A DNA stretch of 41,051 nt, from contig JAGBFB010000036.1 of assembly GCA_017936665.1 (NCBI GenBank), forward strand, positions 1 through 41,051. The letters are read 5' to 3'. Shown here one piece after another: positions 8,250-15,081 of the stretch. This stretch comes from Spirochaetaceae bacterium (GTDB lineage Bacteria; Spirochaetota; Spirochaetia; Treponematales; Treponemataceae). Each line of letters starts with the position of its first letter. The stretch's first letter is position 1. The position numbers and the translations under genes are program-made. The notes under the pieces were generated by a model. That model searched no databases. It was not told where the DNA came from and saw only the letters and a program-made list of their open reading frames with translations.

Positions 8250-9770
8250 TTAATTAGCACAAAATCTTTCATAACTATTTTTGTATTCAATTTTTTCTTC
8301 TTCCGAAAGACATTCTTTAGAATACAAAGCTTTTTCAAATAAAAATCCAAGTTGCATAAGAATATCTTTTTTATCAAAAAATTTATCACACAATATATTA
8401 ATATAATTCATAGGCGTCATTGATTCAGTAAGTAAAATTCCATTTTCTTCGCCAAAAGAAACAAGTTTAAAAAATATTTTTGCAAACTCACCAATTTCTT
8501 TTTTCTTTTCTTTTGACATAGTTTCTTTTGTAGTCTTTTTAATAAACTCAGAATAAAGTTTTTTTTCTGAATGAATTTTTATTCCATTGTTATTTTTTAT
8601 TTTAAACAAATTACAAATAAAGTCTTTAAAATTATTTACAAAAGATTTAAGAATTTTTATCAATTTTTTTTCTTTAATAAAATTTCTAAACTTTTTACTA
8701 AACAATGGTAAAAATAAAAACAAAATAAAAAGAATCGAAACAACAGAAATAATTATGATATTTACAATTTTATTAAAATTATCGATATTATCTGTATTGT
8801 TTACATACATTTGTCTTCTATCTTCGTCAGTTATTCCACTATCTCCCATTGAAGGAAGTAACACATCAGGTAATTCTTCGTGCATTGTTTTATGTAATTC
8901 ATTTGAACCATCAGGAAATAAATTTGAAAAAATAGAAATAATTTTTACAATGAAAGATTCATCAAACTGAAATTGAAAATTTTTATCGATTATTTTTTTT
9001 CCAGGAGAAATTGTAATTGCAATCAAAAAACACATAGCAAGAATTACAAAAACAGCAATAAGCCTTTTCAATGCAAATTGAAAAATTGAAACAATTCCCA
9101 TTCCACCAAAACGTAATTCGTCTAAAGAATTTTTTATGTATGCAACTAAAAAGAAATGCATACAAATCATTGAAATAAAAAAACAAATACTTCTTAAAGA
9201 AAATTTATATGAATTCAACCAAGAAATTAAAATTATAAACGCAATAAAATAAATGAAAACTAAAGAAATTGTTTTTAAACTTCTAATTGCATTTACAGAT
9301 TTTTCCATTAAAACTTCATCTTCTCTTAATGTGCGATAAAGTGATTCTCCAGATTTTCCTTCTGAAATTTCTAAAAAATAATTCCACACAAAAAAAGTAC
9401 TTTCAAAATAAAAATCTAAAAGCCAATATATAAAATTAATAAATAAAATATAAAATGATTTTCCATCAAGAATGAATCTTTGAGGAAATGATTTTTTATT
9501 AAAAATAACTAAAATTAAGTAAACAAAAATTAAAGCAAAAATTACGATTCTTGTTTTTGAAACATTTTTTAATTTTAAAACATCAATAACTGAAAAAGTT
9601 AGAGTTGAAAAAAATAAAGAAACAAATGAAATCAAAATAAATTTTAAATCAAAACTAAATGTATTTGGCAATATTTCTGATAAAAAAGAATGACAAGTAA
9701 AAACTAAAAACAGAGGAATGAAAACTGAAATAAATTTTTGTATAAAAACATATTTAAAATTTATTTTCAT
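8250..9770 (-). CDS. Multi-spanning membrane protein with DUF4129-like C-terminus
   Basis: No enzyme motif was recognised. About seven hydrophobic spans occupy residues 10-260, an exported loop rich in Asp/Asn follows, another span lies near 340-360, and a Lys-rich cytoplasmic tail ends the 506 residues. The tail (MTPMNYINIL ... LFEKALYSKECLSEEE) resembles the DUF4129 domain found at the C-terminus of transglutaminase-like membrane proteins that accompany MoxR and DUF58. The transglutaminase domain itself is absent. The start overlaps the DUF58 stop by ATGA, so translation is coupled. Context points to a MoxR-linked envelope assembly or stress system. The DUF4129 assignment is by pattern only. 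Confidence 0.7.
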   Translation of the reverse strand: MKINFKYVFIQKFISVFIPLFLVFTCHSFLSEILPNTFSFDLKFILISFVSLFFSTLTFSVIDVLKLKNVSKTRIVIFALIFVYLILVIFNKKSFPQRFILDGKSFYILFINFIYWLLDFYFESTFFVWNYFLEISEGKSGESLYRTLREDEVLMEKSVNAIRSLKTISLVFIYFIAFIILISWLNSYKFSLRSICFFISMICMHFFLVAYIKNSLDELRFGGMGIVSIFQFALKRLIAVFVILAMCFLIAITISPGKKIIDKNFQFQFDESFIVKIISIFSNLFPDGSNELHKTMHEELPDVLLPSMGDSGITDEDRRQMYVNNTDNIDNFNKIVNIIIISVVSILFILFLFLPLFSKKFRNFIKEKKLIKILKSFVNNFKDFICNLFKIKNNNGIKIHSEKKLYSEFIKKTTKETMSKEKKKEIGEFAKIFFKLVSFGEENGILLTESMTPMNYINILCDKFFDKKDILMQLGFLFEKALYSKECLSEEEKIEYKNSYERFCAN

Positions 9771-10900
9771 GAAAGTTCCTCACATAAAAAATATTTTATA
9801 TTTAATTTTTTTTCAAAAGACATTAGTAAACTTTGAACTTCTGGATTAATCTTTTTAAAACCAACATAATAAAAATTTGTATTTGAATTTAAGTTCCATA
9901 ATGATTTTTTTAAATTATCTATCAAAGAAAAATCTTTTGATTCAATTGGTTGCAACAAAGCTGTTATATCTAATAAAAGTTCAGTTTGATTTGCACGAAT
10001 AGGAAAATATGGTTGCACTCCATCAATTTCTTTATTATTACATTTTATAATTCCGTTAGTTGCAAAACCATTTTCTTGTTTTAATTTTTTTGAATGCAAT
10101 AAAAGAGCTGCTGTTATTTCGATTGCATGTTCAATTACTTTATACCTAAACTGATTTGGATAATCATTTAAGTTTAAATCTAAATAAATAAAAAAAGGTG
10201 AATTAAGTGAATCCTGATATTCATTTGTAAATAACTTTCCTAACCTAGCACAAACTTTCCAGTTAATTCTTTTAAATTCATCTCCACTTTGATATTCTCT
10301 AATTGAACGATAAAGTGATAAATCTTCATAGCGTTTATCTTTTACAATAATTTCACCTTGTGGAATTCCATCTTTTATCAAGCAATCAAAATCACGTTTT
10401 GCAGGAATAACTAGAACTCTACATTTTTCTTCATATTCGATTTTTATTTTAAAAAATCCAAGGGGATCTGAAGCAAGTAAAACCAGAGGTCCTATAAAAA
10501 ATTCACCACGAGAACTTCCAGAAATATTATAATTTAAAAATGTTTTTCTTTTAGCTCCCAACGAAACACAAAATCTTGCACCCTCACCAAAAGTTTGTAA
10601 AGGTGATGGAGTATCATAAACTTCGGAATAGATTAATGGCAAAAAAGAATTATTGCAAATTTCAATTGTTACAGTAAAAAAATCAGTTCTATTGATTCTA
10701 AATTCTTTTACTGTTCGTTTTATTTCAATATTTTTATAAAGTATTTTTGAATAAATCCATGAAACAAAATATAAAATTAATAAAAAACTTGAAATTACTT
10801 GAATCATTTTATTTGCAGAAAATAAAAAAGCACAAAGACCAATGATTATTAAAACGAGTTTCTTAATAAATTTTAATTCATTTCCAGATTTATTGCTCAT
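9767..10900 (-). CDS. DUF58 family protein (MoxR partner)
   Basis: Two N-terminal hydrophobic helices (about 13-45) anchor a beta-rich region and the DUF58 signature: RSIREYQSGDEFKRINWK, then ARLGKLFTNEY and a VWA-like FFIYLDLN strand. DUF58 proteins are degenerate VWA-type partners of MoxR ATPases. The gene is one base after moxR and overlaps the following membrane protein by four bases, so all three should be made together. Length (377) is normal for the family. The molecular role is not established. Confidence 0.88.
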   Translation of the reverse strand: MSNKSGNELKFIKKLVLIIIGLCAFLFSANKMIQVISSFLLILYFVSWIYSKILYKNIEIKRTVKEFRINRTDFFTVTIEICNNSFLPLIYSEVYDTPSPLQTFGEGARFCVSLGAKRKTFLNYNISGSSRGEFFIGPLVLLASDPLGFFKIKIEYEEKCRVLVIPAKRDFDCLIKDGIPQGEIIVKDKRYEDLSLYRSIREYQSGDEFKRINWKVCARLGKLFTNEYQDSLNSPFFIYLDLNLNDYPNQFRYKVIEHAIEITAALLLHSKKLKQENGFATNGIIKCNNKEIDGVQPYFPIRANQTELLLDITALLQPIESKDFSLIDNLKKSLWNLNSNTNFYYVGFKKINPEVQSLLMSFEKKLNIKYFLCEELS

Positions 10901-10901
10901 T

Positions 10902-11885
10902 TTATTTTGTACTATAGTTAGGAACTGGTTGTTGATCTAAAATTCGCTTTATAATTTCAGAATTAGAATAACCTTTCATTAAAGAATCAGGATTAAGAAT
11001 TATTCTTTTTTCAAAAACATAAGGAACTAAAGTTTTAACATCATCAGGCACAACATAAGTTCTATTATGAATTGCAGCATAAGATTGACATGCTTTATAC
11101 AAAGCAATTGCTCCTCGTGGAGAAACACCAACTTTTATTAAAGAATCATTCCTTGTTGTATTTACTAATTGTAAAATATAATCCAAAACTCCCCTATCCA
11201 CATGAACATCAACAATATCATTTAGACAAGTTAAAATTTCTTCACATGTGATACATGGTTTTATAGTTTCAATTGGATGATGAATACTTCTTTGTGATTC
11301 GATAATCATAGCTTCATTTTCTAAATCAGGATAACCAATGGACAATGACATCATAAATCTATCTTTTTGAGCTTCTGGCAAAGGAAAAGTTCCTTCCGAT
11401 TCCACTGGATTTTCTGTAGCAATTAAGAAAAATGGTTCTGGCAATTTATATGTATTACCATCAACACTTACCTGACATTCTGCCATGGCTTCAAGCAATG
11501 CAGATTGTGTTCTAGGAGTTGCTCTGTTAAGTTCATCTACAAGAACCATTGATGACATTATTGGTCCTGAACGAAATTGAAATTCTTGTGTTTTAGGATA
11601 AAAAATTGAACTACCCGTCACATCAGCAGGCATTAAGTCCGGTGTACATTGAATTCTTGAAAACGTAGAATCAATGGACTTTGCAAGAGATTTTGCTAAA
11701 ACAGTTTTTCCTGTTCCTGGCACATCCTCTAACAATACATGACCTTTTGCAAACAAAGTAGTTAAAATTAATTCAACTACCTCTGACTTTCCTTTAAATA
11801 CTTTCATAATTGATTCTGCTATTTTTGCTGCTGAATCAGAAATAAATTTTACAGATTTGTTTAATTCTTTTTTTGAAGTTTCCAT
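10902..11885 (-). CDS. moxR: MoxR family AAA+ ATPase
   Basis: A chaperone-type AAA+ ATPase of 327 residues. Walker A is DVPGTGKT (54-61), Walker B is VLVDE (114-118), and NRATPRTQSALLEAM and ATENPVESEGTFPLPEAQ are hallmark MoxR segments. Members are thought to remodel or mature partner proteins carrying VWA folds; here the partner is the adjacent DUF58 protein. The start at 11885 has no Shine-Dalgarno site. A TATAAT lies exactly seven bases upstream, implying a leaderless mRNA. The next in-frame ATG (residue 27) would delete conserved helix residues. Confidence 0.95.
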   Translation of the reverse strand: METSKKELNKSVKFISDSAAKIAESIMKVFKGKSEVVELILTTLFAKGHVLLEDVPGTGKTVLAKSLAKSIDSTFSRIQCTPDLMPADVTGSSIFYPKTQEFQFRSGPIMSSMVLVDELNRATPRTQSALLEAMAECQVSVDGNTYKLPEPFFLIATENPVESEGTFPLPEAQKDRFMMSLSIGYPDLENEAMIIESQRSIHHPIETIKPCITCEEILTCLNDIVDVHVDRGVLDYILQLVNTTRNDSLIKVGVSPRGAIALYKACQSYAAIHNRTYVVPDDVKTLVPYVFEKRIILNPDSLMKGYSNSEIIKRILDQQPVPNYSTK

Positions 11886-11892
11886 AAAGAAT

Positions 11893-11922
11893 ATTATATC
11901 ACATTTTTTTCAAAAAATACAA
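11893..11922 (-). promoter_or_regulatory. moxR promoter, leaderless geometry
   Basis: Minus-strand TTGTAT (11917-11922), 18-bp spacer, TGA-TATAAT extended -10 (11893-11898), then seven bases and the moxR ATG. Transcription should begin on or within a base or two of the start codon. The -35 shares two bases with the T-run of the tRNA terminator. Confidence 0.7.
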
Positions 11923-11967
11923 AAAAAAAGACTGAATTAAAACTCAAAAAAAAGTAATAATTCAATC
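11921..11967 (-). terminator. Intrinsic terminator of tRNA-Arg
   Basis: On the minus strand GATTGAATTA (11958-11967) pairs with TAATTCAGTC (11930-11939) with one U-G pair. It is followed by nine T (11921-11929), seven bases past the tRNA 3' end. Confidence 0.8.
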
Positions 11968-11974
11968 TTTTTTA

Positions 11975-12048
11975 CGGGACCGGAGGGACTCGAACCCCCT
12001 ACCTACTGCTTAGAAGGCAGTTGCTCTATCCAGATGAGCTACGATCCC
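11975..12048 (-). tRNA. tRNA-Arg (anticodon UCU)
   Basis: A 74-base cloverleaf. The acceptor stem GGGATCG pairs with CGGTCCC, the discriminator is G, the anticodon stem ACTGC/GCAGT holds loop CTTCTAA, and the T arm is GGGGGTTCGAGTCCC-like. Anticodon TCT reads AGA/AGG, the favoured Arg codons in AT-rich genomes. CCA is not encoded and must be added by a nucleotidyltransferase. Confidence 0.96.
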
Positions 12049-12061
12049 ATCAACTTTCATC

Positions 12062-12090
12062 AATATATCAAAAATAAAAAAAAAAGTCAA
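12062..12090 (-). promoter_or_regulatory. tRNA-Arg promoter
   Basis: Minus-strand TTGACT (12085-12090), 17-bp spacer made largely of T, and TGA-TATATT (12062-12067). The expected start is about 7 bases before the mature tRNA 5' end. Confidence 0.75.
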
Positions 12091-12115
12091 ATACATACGG
12101 CCATAATTGATAAAA

Positions 12116-12883
12116 TTAATTATTAAAATCTGATTTATCAATTACTATATAACCCAATGGTTCTAAAGCACTATGTTTATAACTAAAATCTGATGTCATT
12201 CCCACAGATACAGCATAGGCATTTACATACCATACATCATCCGCTTCTGAACTAGCTTGTGTATACTTTACGTCTATATCTTCTTGATTTGGTATATTAT
12301 TTGAATAAGGAACACCATTTACAACTGTATTTTTACTACTAGAATAAAATGCAAAAGTTGTATTATTTTCCCTTAAAGGAATAGCATAATCATTGCCGTC
12401 CATAATATATTGACCAGAAACTTTTATTCCAGCTTCGTAAGGATTATTTACATAACCTTCAGTAAATAATCTGATTTCAACAGTTCTATTTTGCCCACTT
12501 TTAGCAACTAAAGGAGTATCATTATTTGAAATATTTAATTGTTGGTAGCCTAAAGCATATGCTCTATTATATCCCTTTTCTGATAATTCCTCGTTATAAT
12601 TATTTATAGAAAAACTATCACTAAGCAATTGAGATTGATTATTATAAATTTTGTACAAAACAGTTGTTCCTGTAAAAATATCCATATCTGAATTTTCTAC
12701 ATCAGCCGTTTTAAACGAAAAATATCGACCAAGAGCATCAGTTTCTTCATTAACAACTTTTGCTTCAGATGGTGGATATAGAATATAATACACATCCAAG
12801 CCACAAGACATAAAAAAAACGCACATAATTGTAATTAAAGAAAATATAAAAAATTTAAACAAAATATATGCGTTTTTTTTCAT
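12116..12883 (-). CDS. Hypothetical lipoprotein
   Basis: I do not recognise this family. The 255-residue product starts MKKNAYILFK, has a hydrophobic signal segment, and reaches FFMSC (Cys27), a relaxed spirochaetal lipobox, so it is probably lipidated. The mature part is polar, Asn/Tyr/Ser-rich and apparently beta-structured, with no catalytic motif visible. I chose the ATG at 12881-12883, one base after the stop of the upstream TPR gene, over an overlapping start at 12910. It is the last gene of the long minus-strand run, ending just upstream of the tRNA-Arg promoter, with no clear terminator of its own. Confidence 0.75.
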   Translation of the reverse strand: MKKNAYILFKFFIFSLITIMCVFFMSCGLDVYYILYPPSEAKVVNEETDALGRYFSFKTADVENSDMDIFTGTTVLYKIYNNQSQLLSDSFSINNYNEELSEKGYNRAYALGYQQLNISNNDTPLVAKSGQNRTVEIRLFTEGYVNNPYEAGIKVSGQYIMDGNDYAIPLRENNTTFAFYSSSKNTVVNGVPYSNNIPNQEDIDVKYTQASSEADDVWYVNAYAVSVGMTSDFSYKHSALEPLGYIVIDKSDFNN

Positions 12884-12884
12884 T

Positions 12885-13565
12885 TTATTCAGAAACAACT
12901 GTATTATCAATTAAGATTAATCTTGAATTAGCTAAATCTGCCCAATTTGAATCAGAATAAGCATTTATTAAGTTTTTATATTCAGAAATAGCGTCTTCTG
13001 TTTTTCCTTGAGTATCAAATAATCTTGCAAGATTGAACATAGCATGAGGTTTTAGTTCAAAATCTTTATTTTCAATTGCAAGTTTATAGTATTTTTCTGC
13101 ATTAACACCATCAGCTAATTGTTCACAACAAACAGCAGCATTATAGTATGAAATCCCAGTCAAATATGAAGTTCCATTTTCAGCAGCTTTTAACCAAGCA
13201 TCTAAAGAATTTTTCCAATCTTCATTTTGAAAGTATGTTTCAGCAACCATCATATATGCTCTAACTGTATTATCATTTTTACCGTTAGTTTCTGCAAATG
13301 ATTTTACATCAGCTAAAAATTTTTCTTCAGCAGCAACAACTTCGTCACCAGATAAAGTTGATTTTGCTTTAAATAAATTAAACACAGCAGAATCTAAAAA
13401 ATTTGCACCCTTTAATTTTGATTTACTAGAAACAGTTGTAATTACTCCAATTGCAATAGAAGCAACTACCAATAAAATTAAAAAAACAATCCAGAATTTT
13501 TGTGTTTTTTCAAAAAAACCACCTAAGGTATCAGAAAATGTTTTTTCATCTTTTGTTTTTTCCAT
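12885..13565 (-). CDS. Membrane-anchored TPR protein
   Basis: 226 residues. A short cytoplasmic N-terminus with GGFFEKTQKFW leads into one transmembrane helix (about 23-45). A helical repeat region follows with AYMMVAETYFQNEDWKNSLDAWLKA, SYYNAAVCCEQL and AMFNLARLFDTQGKTEDAISEYKNL, clear TPR helix pairs. This layout resembles YfgM/CpoB-like periplasmic TPR proteins of the envelope. ATG 13565 is preceded by GGAGAAAATT, so I reject the longer frame to 13607. It is translationally adjacent to the lipoprotein that follows. Confidence 0.8.
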   Translation of the reverse strand: MEKTKDEKTFSDTLGGFFEKTQKFWIVFLILLVVASIAIGVITTVSSKSKLKGANFLDSAVFNLFKAKSTLSGDEVVAAEEKFLADVKSFAETNGKNDNTVRAYMMVAETYFQNEDWKNSLDAWLKAAENGTSYLTGISYYNAAVCCEQLADGVNAEKYYKLAIENKDFELKPHAMFNLARLFDTQGKTEDAISEYKNLINAYSDSNWADLANSRLILIDNTVVSE

Positions 13566-13618
13566 AATTTTCTCCAAATTAGTATTTATGTTAAAAAGAA
13601 TTTGCAACGCAAACTCTC

Positions 13619-13643
13619 TATGAAAAGAAAATTCCTTTTCATA
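13619..13643. other. Inverted repeat between the regulator and TPR genes
   Basis: TATGAAAAG (13619-13627) and CTTTTCATA (13635-13643) form perfect 9-bp arms around seven bases. No T-run follows on either strand, so it is not a classical terminator. It may be a weak terminator, processing site or operator. Confidence 0.4.
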
Positions 13644-13663
13644 AAAATTACAAAGTAATAAAT

Positions 13664-15073
13664 TTACCTTCGTATATCAAGTTCACTCATCAATTTTGAA
13701 AGATAAGTTCTCTGAATATCCATAATTTTTGCAGCCTCAGTTTGATTCCAAGAAACTTCATCTAAAATCTGAATTACATATTTTTTCTTAAAATTATGCA
13801 AAGCAGTTTTTAAAGTTTTATCATCAGAATTAAAAGTTACCACATCAGGACTTTCTTCAAAATTAGATGAAGTTAAATGTAAATCAGAACTTTCAATAAA
13901 AGATGATTGTCCTAACATACAAGCCCTTTCGATAACATTTTTTAATTCTAAAATATTACCTGGCCAATAATAATCATATAACATTTTTAGAGCATTTTGT
14001 GTAAATCCTAAAAAATTTTTATTAAAATTTTCATTATATTTTTTACAAAAAGCTACAGCCAATGGTTCGATATCTTCTTTTCGTTGACGTAGCGGAGGAA
14101 CATATAAAGAGAAAGATGTTAACATATAATATAATTCTCTTATAAATTTTCCTTCTTGTACCAATTGCTCTAAATCTACACTACAAGATACTATTACTCT
14201 TACATTATAATTATTTGTTCGTATAACATCAAGTAATCTTTCTTGTAAATCTACAGAAAGACAGGCAACTTCATTTAAATAAACAGTACCTTCGCCACAA
14301 GTAAAAATTTTTTCTGTTAATAATGATGAATCTGTAACACAATTAATTTTTAAGAAAGGTTCATCTTTGTTAATATTTTCTAGATGAATTTGCTTAGCAA
14401 TTGATGTTTTTCCAACACCTTTTTCACCATGTATAAAAATCAACGAATGAAAAGAAGATAATTTTTTTGCAGTTGCTAATAAATCTTTAGTCTTAGAACT
14501 TTCTGCAATAAAAAAATCATTTTTTATTTTTGTACTTTCTTTTAAAATGTCAACTTTTTTATTTAATTTATCAAATTCCAAAGAATTTTTAAAAGCAATA
14601 GCAGAACTTTTACAAAAAATTTCTATAAACTTCAAATCATCATTTGTAAAATCTATACCATTAATTTTATTAACAAGAACTATTACACCTAAACATGAAA
14701 AATCATCTAACAGAGGAACAGCAATAATATTTTTAAAATTATTATTCAGTGATAAATTAAGCCTATTATCATTTGTAATATCATTTAAAATTAAACTTTT
14801 TTTATTATTTACAACCCAAGATACGACATTTCCTTGGTCTTTAATCGCCACTTTTTCACTTGCAAAATTTTTATTAACATCGAGTTTAAATTTTAAACTA
14901 ATTTTATCTGTATCATTTATAAGAAATAGAAAAGAAAACTCACAGTTGACAAGTTTCATAGCAGAATCTAACACATTAAACATTAGACTATTAAAACTTG
15001 TCAACTGACCTATATTGATGAGTGTATTTAACTTTTCATCATCAAAAGAATTGATAGTCATAAATACACTCAT
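13664..15073 (-). CDS. Degenerate NtrC-like regulator: GAF, AAA+, Fis-type HTH
   Basis: 469 residues: an N-terminal GAF-like sensor (about 15-165), an AAA+ core, and a C-terminal Fis-type helix-turn-helix (NQTEAAKIMDIQRTYLSKLM). Walker A HGEKGVGKT is intact near 214-222. The stretch after NCVTDSSLLTEKIF jumps straight to TCGEGTVYLNEV: about 20 residues carrying the GAFTGA loop that contacts sigma-54 are missing, and the Walker B Asp is Asn (about residue 265). Activation of sigma-54 polymerase is therefore unlikely; it may act through sigma-70, or as a repressor, as TyrR-type relatives do. It begins nine bases after the rpsA stop with no clear ribosome site. ATG at 15061 (residue 5) is an alternative start. 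Confidence 0.85.
   Translation of the reverse strand: MSVFMTINSFDDEKLNTLINIGQLTSFNSLMFNVLDSAMKLVNCEFSFLFLINDTDKISLKFKLDVNKNFASEKVAIKDQGNVVSWVVNNKKSLILNDITNDNRLNLSLNNNFKNIIAVPLLDDFSCLGVIVLVNKINGIDFTNDDLKFIEIFCKSSAIAFKNSLEFDKLNKKVDILKESTKIKNDFFIAESSKTKDLLATAKKLSSFHSLIFIHGEKGVGKTSIAKQIHLENINKDEPFLKINCVTDSSLLTEKIFTCGEGTVYLNEVACLSVDLQERLLDVIRTNNYNVRVIVSCSVDLEQLVQEGKFIRELYYMLTSFSLYVPPLRQRKEDIEPLAVAFCKKYNENFNKNFLGFTQNALKMLYDYYWPGNILELKNVIERACMLGQSSFIESSDLHLTSSNFEESPDVVTFNSDDKTLKTALHNFKKKYVIQILDEVSWNQTEAAKIMDIQRTYLSKLMSELDIRR
14943..15007 (-). promoter_or_regulatory. Second perfect 14-bp inverted repeat in the regulator's 5' coding region
   Basis: Arms CAGTTGACAAGTTT (14943-14956) and AAACTTGTCAACTG (14994-15007) are perfect complements with a 37-base loop. 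It lies about 65 bases into the gene and begins nine bases after the first hairpin. Confidence 0.65.
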
Positions 15074-15074
15074 C
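15017..15074 (-). promoter_or_regulatory. Start-codon-sequestering hairpin of the NtrC-like gene
   Basis: GATGAGTGTATTTA (minus strand, 15074 to 15061) pairs perfectly with TAAATACACTCATC (15030 to 15017) around a 30-base loop, which itself holds CTTTT/AAAAG arms. The first stem strand contains the ATG at 15073 and runs into the ATG at 15061, so folded mRNA would hide both start codons. Confidence 0.65.
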
Positions 15075-15081
15075 TACATTA

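Noticed and set aside
13601-13613. Small palindrome TTTGC-aac-GCAAA
   Set aside because: Five-bp arms are expected by chance in a window this size; no supporting context.
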